Shown: one piece after another, positions 8,171-13,893 of the stretch
How the letters are laid out: each line of letters opens with the position of its first letter
Position numbering within the stretch: position 1 is the first letter of the stretch
IMG/VR virus record: IMGVR_UViG_3300032561_000056
Location: 1-38,502 of that record
Origin: a virus
DNA length: 38,502 nucleotides
Reading direction: 5' to 3' (one strand)
Translations under genes and position numbers: made by a program
The notes under the pieces: generated by a model
What the model was told of the DNA's origin: nothing
The model's database searches: none
Seen by the model: only the letters and a program-made list of their open reading frames with translations

Positions 8171-8391
8171 TTGAAACACAGTGGCCCGTTCTTCGGGTAC
8201 GAAGCAAGGACATCTTCTTCAAGGTGACGCCAGTCGCCAAGGAAGATGAGACCTTCGACATCTACATTGAGCAGGACGACAACAAGGTCTTGTTCAAGCA
8301 GGGTGTATCGTTTGAAGGAATGTTTGATGTACTCAACTCTCTGGCCGTTGCTTTCGGCGTGCTGGGGTTCAAAGTCGAACACCGTTTCTAA
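8167..8391 (+). CDS. Small unknown protein between nuclease and annealase genes
   Basis: A 74-aa protein from ATG 8167, overlapping the nuclease stop. The sequence looks like a compact alpha/beta domain (VLRVRSKDIFFKVTPV, then FDIYIEQDDNKVLFKQG) with no metal-binding or membrane motifs. It is not recognised. Its position between the Cas4-like nuclease and the ERF protein suggests an accessory in recombination or replication, but nothing in the sequence proves it. Confidence 0.7.
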   Translation: MIETQWPVLRVRSKDIFFKVTPVAKEDETFDIYIEQDDNKVLFKQGVSFEGMFDVLNSLAVAFGVLGFKVEHRF

Positions 8392-8399
8392 GGAGGAAC

Positions 8400-9029
8400 A
8401 TGACACGTAGTAACGAAATCAACGAGTTAGCCGCGGCTCTCGTTGCCGCACAAGCCGAGTTCTCGGCAGTCCCGAAGGGGAGCAACAACCCCTTCTTCAA
8501 GAGCAAGTACGCCGCTCTGCCGGACGTGGTGGCATCAGCCTCCCCAGTCCTAGCGAAGCACGGGCTTGCCATATCGCAGGCTATTTCCTGTTGCGAAACT
8601 GCAACGGGGGATGTTCGGGACACGCTGACCACCGTCTTGCTCCACAAGTCGGGTCAGTTCATCGAGGAAACGATGCTCCTTCACCTTCCCAAGAGCGACC
8701 CTCAGGGTCAGGGCTCGGCGGTGACGTACGCCCGTCGCTACTCCTACATGGCTATCCTCGGACTGGTCGCTGACGATGACGACGACGGCAACGCCGCCAG
8801 CCGTCCGAAGATGCAGGCGCCACCGAAGAAGGAACAGTTGTCCCACACCATGCCCCACGCCGAGCAGGCACGTGACCTGACCACGCAGTTGCGTGAGAAA
8901 TTGACCGCTCAGTACGGCGAAGCCATCAACGGCAAGCCGCACGTCGAGAAGATTCTCGGTCGTGAAATCGGGAAGTTGTCCGAACTGACCGACGCCGAAA
9001 TTGCTGGCGTCTTGCTGGAACTCGGATGA
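8400..9029 (+). CDS. erf: ERF-family single-strand annealing protein
   Basis: This 209-aa protein starts at ATG 8400 after AGGAGGAAC. The N-terminal half has the ERF pattern: an initial helix (INELAAALVAAQAEFS), then KGSNNPFFKSKYAALPDV and LAKHGLAISQ. The GSAVTYARRYSYMAILGLVADDDDDGN segment near residues 100-128 is the most conserved ERF motif. A linker and helical C-terminus follow (GKLSELTDAEIAGVLLELG). ERF proteins form rings and anneal complementary strands, for example to circularise or recombine phage DNA. With the upstream exonuclease it makes a two-component recombination system, completed by SSB and a resolvase further along. Confidence 0.9.
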   Translation: MTRSNEINELAAALVAAQAEFSAVPKGSNNPFFKSKYAALPDVVASASPVLAKHGLAISQAISCCETATGDVRDTLTTVLLHKSGQFIEETMLLHLPKSDPQGQGSAVTYARRYSYMAILGLVADDDDDGNAASRPKMQAPPKKEQLSHTMPHAEQARDLTTQLREKLTAQYGEAINGKPHVEKILGREIGKLSELTDAEIAGVLLELG

Positions 9030-9175
9030 GTCACAAGCACACGTGGCTATTGAACCTGTCGTTTGCGCTCCCAGCCCAAGTCTTTTGCAAGGGCTGTGGA
9101 GCGCAGTTCAGGCCCCCTAACCAGCAAGTGCCATACACAGGAACGGTGCCAGATAAGTATGCTCCGCAAGTTTGA
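9026..9175 (+). CDS. 49-aa protein with CxxC motif
   Basis: A short frame from ATG 9026, overlapping the ERF stop by ATGA and ending TGA 9173-9175. The sequence contains VFCKGCGAQFRPPN, a single CxxC typical of half a zinc ribbon, and a hydrophobic N-terminal part (HTWLLNLSFALPAQ). It is one of many very small metal-binding-type proteins in this phage. It could dimerise around zinc. The function is unknown; translational coupling supports it being real. Confidence 0.55.
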   Translation: MSHKHTWLLNLSFALPAQVFCKGCGAQFRPPNQQVPYTGTVPDKYAPQV

Positions 9176-9287
9176 ATGCCCCAAGTGTCACCTCAAGGTG
9201 ACGGCTCGGGCAACTGATGTCAGCCATCGTTGCCCGAGCAACAAGAACCTAAGCACTGCTTTCATTTACATAGGAGACGACAAATGA
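9159..9287 (+). CDS. 42-aa zinc-finger-like protein
   Basis: The frame runs from ATG 9159, overlapping the previous gene by 17 bases, to TGA 9287. It reads MLRKFECPKCHLKVTARAT and then contains HRC, giving a CxxC...HxC set that could bind one zinc. No strong Shine-Dalgarno is present, so coupled translation is likely. Its end overlaps the next tiny gene (ATGA). The target is unknown. Confidence 0.55.
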   Translation: MLRKFECPKCHLKVTARATDVSHRCPSNKNLSTAFIYIGDDK

Positions 9288-9349
9288 TTACAGCCATCTT
9301 CATGGCCATCGTCACTGCCATCGGTTTCATCTTTGGGTGGCATCGATGA
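9284..9349 (+). CDS. 21-aa single-helix membrane peptide
   Basis: ATG 9284 has AGGAGA at good spacing and encodes MITAIFMAIVTAIGFIFGWH plus Arg, stopping with TGA at 9347-9349. Almost the whole peptide is one hydrophobic helix ending in a basic residue. It overlaps the preceding gene (ATGA) and the following one (ATGA), so it is precisely embedded in the operon, which argues that it is translated. Such micro-proteins often modulate a host membrane protein; the target here is unknown. Confidence 0.5.
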   Translation: MITAIFMAIVTAIGFIFGWHR

Positions 9350-9717
9350 CGGACAAGGACGAACTCCGCAAGCGAGCGGAAGATGCGTACTTCGCTGTAC
9401 GCCAAAAGCACCTCGACGCACAGAAACTTGTGCGTGAGACACACCTCAACGAGATTGCCGCACACAAGCAGTACCTTCGGCGCCTCAACGAAATTGACTA
9501 CGGCGTCAACATGAAGTTCGAGGAGTGGTTGGAGTACGGCATTGAGCACGACTACTGCTCGCCGCAGTTCTGCGACACCCATGATGGTGTGCCAATGCTT
9601 GACGACGAAGTGGAATTGTTCGACAGCGGAACAGACATCTGCATACACGTAGTACGTTTGGGTTACCCACAAGACTGGCAGTTGGATGCCAACCGATATA
9701 AGGAGAACACACAATGA
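9346..9717 (+). CDS. Coiled-coil phage protein (123 aa)
   Basis: ATG 9346 overlaps the stop of the 21-aa membrane peptide. Residues 1-55 form a charged helix (DELRKRAEDAYFAVRQKHLDAQ) with coiled-coil character. The C-terminal part has HDYCSPQFCDTHDGVPM followed by VELFDSGTDICIHVVRLG. A CxxxxC...H pattern could bind metal. The second half resembles a small domain that recurs in phage early proteins, but I cannot name it. It is coupled to the next gene by an ATGA overlap. Confidence 0.65.
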   Translation: MTDKDELRKRAEDAYFAVRQKHLDAQKLVRETHLNEIAAHKQYLRRLNEIDYGVNMKFEEWLEYGIEHDYCSPQFCDTHDGVPMLDDEVELFDSGTDICIHVVRLGYPQDWQLDANRYKENTQ

Positions 9718-10100
9718 GTTTCAGCCTCATCCTTAAAGAAGTACAGGCAATGCACGACAAGAAGAGCAAGGACTACGGACGCCCAGGCGACCCGTACTAC
9801 AACATCCGTGGCTCCGAGGACTTCGGTATCCCCTCGTGGGTCGGTGCCGTCCTTCGTGCAAACGACAAGATGAAGCGTCTGCAACTCGCCGCCTCTGGTG
9901 GCACGCTGGCGAACGAGGGTGTCGAGGACAGTCTGCTGGACATGATTACTTACCTCACCATCGCTCTTGACGAGTACCGTGCCTACGACTACAAGTACGT
10001 CAGCATGTGCGCCAAGTGTGGCGAACAGTTCGGGGCCGACTCCGCCGAACACCTGCTCGACCTTCAGGACCTGCACGACTGCAAGAAGGACTCGTACTAA
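9714..10100 (+). CDS. DUF1599-like (nucleotide-modification-associated) helical protein
   Basis: This is a 128-aa protein. The segment HDKKSKDYGRPGDPYYNIRG, then WVGAVLRANDKMKRLQ, then NEGVEDSLLDMITYLTIALDEY, resembles the all-helical DUF1599 family, called nucleotide modification associated domain 1 and distantly like MazG-type folds; I recall this from memory. The acidic EDSLLDMITY helix would sit at a metal/nucleotide site. The C-terminus adds a zinc-finger-like tail with CAKC and HLLDLQDLHDC. It could process or sense modified nucleotides. The start at ATG 9714 overlaps the preceding stop. Confidence 0.6.
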   Translation: MSFSLILKEVQAMHDKKSKDYGRPGDPYYNIRGSEDFGIPSWVGAVLRANDKMKRLQLAASGGTLANEGVEDSLLDMITYLTIALDEYRAYDYKYVSMCAKCGEQFGADSAEHLLDLQDLHDCKKDSY

Positions 10101-10195
10101 TGAAGTTGCGAACCACCACCGCCTACGTCCTGGCTCTCGGTTGCTGGGCGTTCTTGTTCGGGGTCTGCACCTACGGTTTCTGGGCGCACTTGTGA
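10100..10195 (+). CDS. 31-aa membrane peptide
   Basis: ATG 10100 overlaps the previous stop by one base (TAATG). The peptide has a short basic head (MKLRTTTAY) and one transmembrane helix, VLALGCWAFLFGVCTYGFW. This is the second micro membrane protein of the early block and probably inserts with its N-terminus inside by the positive-inside rule. The role is unknown. Confidence 0.5.
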   Translation: MKLRTTTAYVLALGCWAFLFGVCTYGFWAHL

Positions 10196-10263
10196 CAAAC
10201 CGATACGAAAACAACACAAGTGACCGCTCGACCACAGAAGGCACTAGTGAGCGTTCAGCCACT

Positions 10264-10539
10264 ATGACCGCCGCTGAACGCCAAGCCCTACGAGAGACGC
10301 ACCGGCAACAAAGTTGCTGTCACGATTGCGACCCCCATTGTGTGTTTCGTTGCATGGAGTGTGACTTCCCCTACCCCTGTGACGTAATCAAGGTACTTGA
10401 TGCTTACGAAGCGTTGATTGAATACCACGACCACGACGGGAACACTGACCGAGAAGACCCCTGGTGCCACACGTGCTACACGCCATACCCCTGTGAAAAG
10501 GGAAAGGCTTTAGGACACCCTGACGGAGCAGAAGTATGA
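10264..10539 (+). CDS. Cys-rich small protein, first of a tandem pair
   Basis: The protein is 91 aa from ATG 10264 (MTAAERQALRETH), chosen because the next gene begins with a matching MTPDERQALREKH. A GTG at 10192, overlapping the previous stop, would add 24 residues and cannot be excluded. It carries CCHDCDPHC, CMEC, a CDVIKVLDA segment and a C-terminal WCHTC with YPC, enough cysteines and histidines for two zinc sites. The first and third blocks are duplicated in the neighbour. The function is unknown; metal-dependent binding is the safest reading. Confidence 0.65.
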   Translation: MTAAERQALRETHRQQSCCHDCDPHCVFRCMECDFPYPCDVIKVLDAYEALIEYHDHDGNTDREDPWCHTCYTPYPCEKGKALGHPDGAEV

Positions 10540-10730
10540 CCCCCGACGAACGCCAAGCCCTACGAGAGAAGCACAAGCCTCTGAACTACGGCGACGGGGT
10601 TCCGCCTCAATGCTTAGGCTGCGATGACAACTGCATCGAGGGCGACGGAATCGATTGGCCCTGCGACGTAATAAAGGTACTGGACGCAACCGAGCCGGAA
10701 GTGCCTATTAACTGGGCGGCTGGCAAGTGA
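10536..10730 (+). CDS. Cys-rich small protein, second of a tandem pair
   Basis: This 64-aa protein starts at ATG 10536, overlapping the preceding stop. MTPDERQALREKH and WPCDVIKVLDA match its upstream neighbour, and the underlying DNA for the ERQALRE segment is nearly identical, showing a recent tandem duplication. Between the two blocks lie CLGCDDNC cysteines. The copy lacks the extended C-terminal Cys/His tail. It probably has a related zinc-binding role; the target is unknown. Confidence 0.65.
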   Translation: MTPDERQALREKHKPLNYGDGVPPQCLGCDDNCIEGDGIDWPCDVIKVLDATEPEVPINWAAGK

Positions 10731-11275
10731 CCGACGTTTACAAGCAAGCCCTCTGCCTGTTCATCCAAGACGGCGTATTGACGCTGGAACAGGTGCAAGA
10801 GCAGGTCAAGGTGGCTGAGTCCATGACCATCAAGCGAAGCCGTGAGACGCCATTCTGGGTTGCCGCCGAGGCGCTTTGCCAGCGGCTACAGGATGGCATC
10901 GTTGCCAACTCGTACCGTCCGTTCAAGATGAACGTGACGAACACCAGCGCCATGGAGCGGCTGTTGCGTATCGACAAGGTGGATGAGTCCGAGGCGCAGA
11001 TGCTCATCGACTGGTGCCTAGCGCACGAGTTCTGGGCTGGCGTGATTCTCTCGCCGGCGAAGTTCCGCAAACACTACGCCACCATGTACGTACGCAGGGT
11101 CGAGGAGCGGAACAAGCGCGAACGTGATGGCGCAAAAGAGGCTCACCTCGTGGAGGTTGCACGACCCAGGTATGAGGTCGCTGACCAGGAGTTCTTCGAG
11201 CAAAAGCGCAGGGAGCAAGCGGAGGCAGTGCCAATGCCAAAGGACTTCAAGCGTGTGTTAGGCTTAGCACAATAA
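10727..11275 (+). CDS. Replication-initiation / helicase-loader-like protein
   Basis: This 182-aa protein starts at GTG 10727 with a GTGA overlap. The segment QMLIDWCLAHEFWAGVILSP followed by AKFRKHY (about residues 88-115) is the characteristic C-terminal motif of phage replisome organisers and DnaD/DnaA-like replication proteins (IDW...FW...ILSPxKFRKH). The N-terminal half is helical and the C-terminus is charged (EERNKRERDGAKEAH). No ATPase motif is visible, so it is not itself a helicase. With no polymerase or helicase gene in view, it may bring host replication proteins to the phage origin. The family assignment is moderate. Confidence 0.6.
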   Translation: MTDVYKQALCLFIQDGVLTLEQVQEQVKVAESMTIKRSRETPFWVAAEALCQRLQDGIVANSYRPFKMNVTNTSAMERLLRIDKVDESEAQMLIDWCLAHEFWAGVILSPAKFRKHYATMYVRRVEERNKRERDGAKEAHLVEVARPRYEVADQEFFEQKRREQAEAVPMPKDFKRVLGLAQ

Positions 11276-11288
11276 CCAAAGGAGCGTT

Positions 11289-11453
11289 ATGCCAGAAATT
11301 TTAATCACCCAAGAAGTTGCTGATAGGGCTACCGAAGCCGCCGTCGATGCCCTCATGGGCGAGTTCTTGCCTGCTCTGCTAAAGGCTGGCGTTACTCGTA
11401 ACCAGATTCAGACGGCGCTCGACTCGTTGAAGGCTGAGAGTGACAACGCCTGA
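11289..11453 (+). CDS. 54-aa helical protein
   Basis: ATG 11289 is preceded by AAAGGAGCGTT, one of the best ribosome sites in the block. The product (MPEILITQEVADRATEAAVD, then GEFLPALLKAGVTRNQIQTA) is predicted to be helical with no cysteines. It ends inside the start of the resolvase-like gene. It is unrecognised. Its position between the replication-like and resolvase-like genes suggests a DNA-metabolism accessory. Confidence 0.6.
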   Translation: MPEILITQEVADRATEAAVDALMGEFLPALLKAGVTRNQIQTALDSLKAESDNA

Positions 11454-11781
11454 GAAAGCGAAAGGCTCTCAATGGGAGCGTGACGTTGCCAAGGTGTTCA
11501 ATGAACTGGGCTACCCTCAGGTCGAGCGACGCTACGGTGCAGGCAACACGGTGGACAAGGGCGACCTCAACGGGTTCGCTCATGCCATCATCATCGAATG
11601 CAAGAACTTGAAAACCATCAACCTTGCAAGTATCATGGACGAAACGGCAGTCGAGCGTGCAAACGCTAAGGCTGACGTTGGCATCGCTGTAATCAAGCGA
11701 CGCAACAAGCCGGCACGGCTGGGCTACGCAGTCGTGACGTTGGAAGAAATGGTCTACTTGCTTAAGCAAGCAGGCTATTAA
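11440..11781 (+). CDS. Holliday-junction-resolvase-like PD-(D/E)XK nuclease
   Basis: The protein is 113 aa from GTG 11440, overlapping the previous gene by 14 bases. The order GSQWERDVAKVF (Glu), RYGAGNTVDKGDLNG (Asp) and AIIIECKN (E-x-K) is the archaeal-Hjc/phage resolvase type of PD-(D/E)XK active site. The size matches a single-domain dimeric resolvase. It would cut branched DNA produced by ERF-mediated recombination before packaging. A restriction-type nuclease is less likely given the neighbours. Confidence 0.75.
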   Translation: MTTPEKAKGSQWERDVAKVFNELGYPQVERRYGAGNTVDKGDLNGFAHAIIIECKNLKTINLASIMDETAVERANAKADVGIAVIKRRNKPARLGYAVVTLEEMVYLLKQAGY

Positions 11782-11786
11782 CGTGG

Positions 11787-11792
11787 TATCAT
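11787..11792 (+). promoter_or_regulatory. Possible -10 box upstream of ssb
   Basis: TATCAT fits TANNNT and lies 41 bases before the ssb start, just after the resolvase stop. No good -35 is visible at 17-18 nt, so this is weak. A leader with AAAGGAAA before ATG 11833 follows. Confidence 0.25.
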
Positions 11793-11832
11793 TTAAAAGC
11801 CGCAAGGCACAACAACAGTAAAGGAAATCAAA

Positions 11833-12192
11833 ATGAGTACAACGCTTATCGGACGTATGGTCGGCGACGCCGACCTCAAGTTTACGAACAAGGGCACGGC
11901 ACTGGCTAACTTCAGCATCGCCGTGAACCGCAAGAAGGGCGAAGAAGAGTCCGTCTCATACTTCGACTGCACCGCTTGGGGCACTCTCGCTCAGGGCATC
12001 TCGGACAACCTGCGTAAGGGTCAGCGAGTCATCGTGACTGGCAACCTGTCGCAGGACCGATACGAGAACAAGGAGGGCAAGACTGTCTCGAAGGTCATCC
12101 TGACCGTCGAGGGCGCCGGACCTGACCTTCGCTACGCAAGCGAAGACAAGAAGGCGGCTCCCCGTTACACCACCCCAGAGGAAGACTTCTAA
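11833..12192 (+). CDS. ssb: Single-stranded DNA-binding protein
   Basis: This 119-aa OB-fold protein begins MSTTLIGRMVGDADLKFT, the standard SSB start. It continues with NFSIAVNRK, SYFDCTAWGTLAQ and KGQRVIVTGNLSQDRYENKE, matching bacterial SSB beta strands. The C-terminus is short and acidic (TTPEEDF), like the host SSB tip that recruits repair proteins, but without a long disordered linker. AAAGGAAA precedes ATG 11833. It protects single strands made by the Cas4-like nuclease and during replication. Confidence 0.95.
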   Translation: MSTTLIGRMVGDADLKFTNKGTALANFSIAVNRKKGEEESVSYFDCTAWGTLAQGISDNLRKGQRVIVTGNLSQDRYENKEGKTVSKVILTVEGAGPDLRYASEDKKAAPRYTTPEEDF

Positions 12193-12195
12193 CTC

Positions 12196-12579
12196 TTGAC
12201 GGAATGGTCCCGAGCCAAATGCATTGGGCTTACGGACCTTTTTTTCGACGACCGCCTCACACAACAGGCTAGCGAAATTTGCGCTACCTGCTCCATCAAG
12301 ACCGACTGCCTGCACTGGGCACTAGAACATCGGGAAGCATGGGGAGTGTGGGGCGGTTTGTCGTATCAGGAACTACGCATCGTAGCCGCATCTCTCGGTT
12401 ACGAGCCACCGAATCGCAAAGAGATAGAGCACGGCACCGAGCGTGGTCACGCTCAGCATCGACGGCTCAAACTCAAAGACCCGAGCCACGTCATTTGCCA
12501 GCCCTGCGTTGACGCCTACAACAACGCTACCAAAGTACGAGTAGCCCGTTACCGCAAGAAGCGGAACGGGCTACTCTAA
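12196..12579 (+). CDS. WhiB-family regulator (second copy, with C-terminal extension)
   Basis: The protein is 127 aa from TTG 12196 after AGGAAG. It begins TEWSRAKCIGLTDLFFDD, with CATCSIKTDC and EAWGVWGGLS completing the WhiB [4Fe-4S] and turn motifs. Unlike the first copy it has a 60-residue extension with HVICQPCVDAYNN (an extra CxxC) and a basic tail RVARYRKKRNGLL. No ATG is available near the conserved start, so TTG is the likely initiator. It may bind a host sigma factor or DNA, and two divergent copies could act at different stages. The last codons form a terminator-like hairpin. Confidence 0.9.
   Translation: MTEWSRAKCIGLTDLFFDDRLTQQASEICATCSIKTDCLHWALEHREAWGVWGGLSYQELRIVAASLGYEPPNRKEIEHGTERGHAQHRRLKLKDPSHVICQPCVDAYNNATKVRVARYRKKRNGLL
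12539..12576 (+). terminator. Terminator-like hairpin overlapping the end of whiB copy 2
   Basis: GAGTAGCCCGTT (12539-12550) pairs with AACGGGCTACTC (12565-12576). The structure is extended inside by CCGC/GCGG with one bulged A and a five-base AAGAA loop. The stop codon follows directly. There is no U-tract, as is common for actinobacterial terminators. It would end the early transcript before the convergent leftward genes. Confidence 0.55.
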
Positions 12580-12726
12580 GGGGGAGGCTAGTGGGAGGGG
12601 AAGCGCACTTGGAGAAAGGGACAAGTCGTTTCATTACTGGGCGGTTATTCCAACCCTCCGCACTAGCGCAATAATCTTACCATGGTTTTCTGTGGTACGT
12701 GTTAATCGTACTCATCTCTCTCCTCT
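12580..12726. other. Convergent intergenic stretch, no gene seen
   Basis: This 147-base gap lies between the end of the rightward early block and the end of the leftward zinc-ribbon genes. It includes a weak hairpin, TACCA with TGGTA around CATGGTTTTC. I see no promoter or coding frame with a ribosome site. Confidence 0.4.
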
Positions 12727-12843
12727 CTACAGGCAGTCGTCGCAGTGGTAATTCTGCTCGACGCCCATGTCATTGTACACGATAGTCAACTCACGCTCCT
12801 CCATGCAACAGTCGCATGGACCAAAAAGGGTGACGCTCCTCAT
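12727..12843 (-). CDS. 38-aa zinc-ribbon protein
   Basis: On the minus strand, ATG 12843 overlaps the stop of the gene at 12840-12992 and the frame ends TAG at 12727. It reads MRSVTLFGPCDCCMEEREL and ends YHCDDCL, giving a CxxC pair at each end of a short beta hairpin, a minimal zinc ribbon. The tight overlap and conserved cysteines make it likely to be real despite its size. The function is unknown. Confidence 0.55.
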   Translation of the reverse strand: MRSVTLFGPCDCCMEERELTIVYNDMGVEQNYHCDDCL

Positions 12844-12992
12844 TCGAGCCCCTCCACGTTCTCAAAGTTTCGACCACAGCGTTCACAAACAAAGTTGTCT
12901 GATTCGTTTACGTAGAACGGCATGCCATCTTCCCAAGTGTCGAGGCATTCTTCGCAGATAAGAATAACAATTGAATAGCCTTTAAGTGACAT
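12840..12992 (-). CDS. 50-aa zinc-ribbon protein
   Basis: Minus-strand ATG 12992 follows AGGAGG with good spacing. The protein is MSLKGYSIVILICEECLDTW, then DNFVCERCGRNFENVEGLE, a clear two-CxxC zinc ribbon. It is the middle of a three-gene leftward set transcribed from the divergent control region. Such small ribbons often bind nucleic acid or inhibit a host protein; the role is not known. Confidence 0.6.
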   Translation of the reverse strand: MSLKGYSIVILICEECLDTWEDGMPFYVNESDNFVCERCGRNFENVEGLE

Positions 12993-13001
12993 CACTGCCT
13001 C

Positions 13002-13235
13002 CTAGAAGTTCGTTGATACTGGGTAACGAGCGCCGGCAAGTGGGCGCCGGCAGACTGGGCACGGGGTGGAACCGTATACACCTTCGGTGCCGATTCGGGT
13101 CAGTACGCCCCAACTCTTAAGAGCCGAGACGATAGCCTCGACGGGCATATGTTCGTAGTTGACCGAGGAGTCGTTGCTCCCGTACTGGCTGACTATGAGG
13201 CAGTCGGTGCAAATTTCAATGACTGGCATTGGCAT
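13002..13235 (-). CDS. 77-aa zinc-ribbon protein
   Basis: Minus-strand ATG 13235 (a second ATG at 13229 is possible) is preceded by AAGGAT. The sequence contains IEICTDCLIV near the start and CPVCRRPLAGARY near the end, with a helical middle (MPVEAIVSALKSWGVLTRIG). It has two CxxC knuckles for one zinc, separated by a helix unlike the shorter neighbours. It is the first gene of a leftward set whose promoter lies in the divergent control region. No function is recognised. Confidence 0.65.
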   Translation of the reverse strand: MPMPVIEICTDCLIVSQYGSNDSSVNYEHMPVEAIVSALKSWGVLTRIGTEGVYGSTPCPVCRRPLAGARYPVSTNF

Positions 13236-13281
13236 CTCACTATCCTTACTGTGTTAGTAGTCACTGTTGACTACATGTACA

Positions 13282-13311
13282 ACATTAGTGGCTACACCTA
13301 TGCCAATGCAA
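13282..13311 (-). promoter_or_regulatory. Leftward promoter of the zinc-ribbon set
   Basis: On the minus strand, TTGCAT (complement of 13306-13311), an 18-nt spacer and TAATGT (complement of 13282-13287, fitting TANNNT). Transcription would start near 13275. A TGTTG...CAACA inverted pair (13265-13284) spans the start point and could be an operator. Confidence 0.5.
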
Positions 13312-13318
13312 ATTAAAA

Positions 13319-13350
13319 GACAGATAATGGACAGATAGCGCCTATCTGTC
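13319..13350. promoter_or_regulatory. GACAGATA operator repeats between divergent promoters
   Basis: GACAGATA occurs at 13319-13326 and again at 13330-13337, 11 bp (one helical turn) apart. The second copy is half of a perfect inverted repeat, GACAGATAG-CGC-CTATCTGTC (13330-13350). The site lies exactly between the -35 boxes of the leftward and rightward promoters, the typical position of a dual-control operator. The binding protein is unknown. Confidence 0.6.
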
Positions 13351-13358
13351 AAATAGAT

Positions 13359-13388
13359 TTGCAATTGGGTGGTTGCAGGCACTAAGGT
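13359..13388 (+). promoter_or_regulatory. Rightward promoter with palindrome at the start point
   Basis: TTGCAA (13359-13364), 18 nt, TAAGGT (13383-13388, TANNNT). A palindrome AGGTACT-G-AGTACCT (13385-13399) covers the -10 and the expected start point. GGGAGGTGA follows, with ATG 13418 beyond it. The same TAAGGT box occurs in the candidate late promoter at 19034-19063. Confidence 0.5.
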
Positions 13389-13417
13389 ACTGAGTACCTA
13401 AACGAAGGGAGGTGAAT

Positions 13418-13666
13418 ATGGAAACAATTAAGTGGGAGACGCCGGCTCCTTCAGCAAAGAAGGGGCGCCAGTCCAAGAAGACTTTGGCGCTAATCGAAGC
13501 AGGGAAGAGCCGCCCCAATGAATGGTTCGTGTTGCACGAAGGCGCCAAGGGGCGCCCTGCTCCACGCCCATTCAACGGCCCCCAATGGGAGCGTGCGTAC
13601 CGCACGTTTTGGGTAGAGGGGGAGACGGTTCACCGTACGTACGTACGCTATATCGGCAACCGCTAG
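13418..13666 (+). CDS. Small basic protein (82 aa)
   Basis: ATG 13418 follows GGGAGGTGA. The protein is rich in Lys, Arg, Pro and aromatic residues: TPAPSAKKGRQSKKTLALIE, GAKGRPAPRPFNGPQWERAY and VHRTYVRYIG. It has no cysteines and no helix-turn-helix that I can identify, but the composition suits a nucleic-acid-binding protein. It is a single-gene unit with its own promoter, operator palindrome and a strong hairpin terminator after it. It could be a regulator of the divergent region, but that is only inferred from location. Confidence 0.65.
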   Translation: METIKWETPAPSAKKGRQSKKTLALIEAGKSRPNEWFVLHEGAKGRPAPRPFNGPQWERAYRTFWVEGETVHRTYVRYIGNR

Positions 13667-13672
13667 CCTTAG

Positions 13673-13714
13673 TGGCCCCTCGGTACGTATTTACTGGTGC
13701 GTACCGAGGGGCCA
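13673..13714 (+). terminator. Strong hairpin terminator
   Basis: TGGCCCCTCGGTACG (13673-13687) pairs perfectly over 15 bp with 13700-13714 around a 12-base loop. No U-tract follows. It lies directly after the small basic gene and isolates it from the convergent amidoligase operon. Confidence 0.65.
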
Positions 13715-13738
13715 TAGTGACTTGGAGAAACAATTTTT

Positions 13739-13807
13739 GCGTTCCGAAACTAATCAGTCCGCCGGCCCAGGCCGGGATTTTTCTGCGTTTCGAAACTAAT
13801 CAGTCCG
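13739..13807. repeat. Two direct copies of a GTTTCGAAAC-type repeat
   Basis: Copies at 13739-13761 and 13785-13807 (46-bp period) share GCGTTYCGAAACTAATCAG followed by TCCG. A third copy of the first 16 bases, GCGTTTCGAAACTAAT, lies at 16296-16311 on the far side of the amidoligase operon in the same orientation. The core GTTTCGAAAC is itself palindromic in copies 2 and 3. These may be regulator sites or recombination footprints. Confidence 0.65.
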
Positions 13808-13854
13808 GCGCGCCACCTTGTGTGTGGATGTGACTTTAGTTTACGGCGGGAGGT

Positions 13855-13893
13855 CGAGGCGAAGCCTCGGGGGTATGGGGAAGGCGAAGCCTT
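13855..13893. repeat. Two GGCGAAGCC mini-hairpins
   Basis: CGAGGC-GAA-GCCTCG (13855-13869) and AAGGC-GAA-GCCTT (13881-13893) share the tip GGCGAAGCC but have different outer pairs. The GCGAAGC tip is known as an exceptionally stable single-strand DNA hairpin. The second is enclosed by GGGG/CCCC. Confidence 0.5.
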
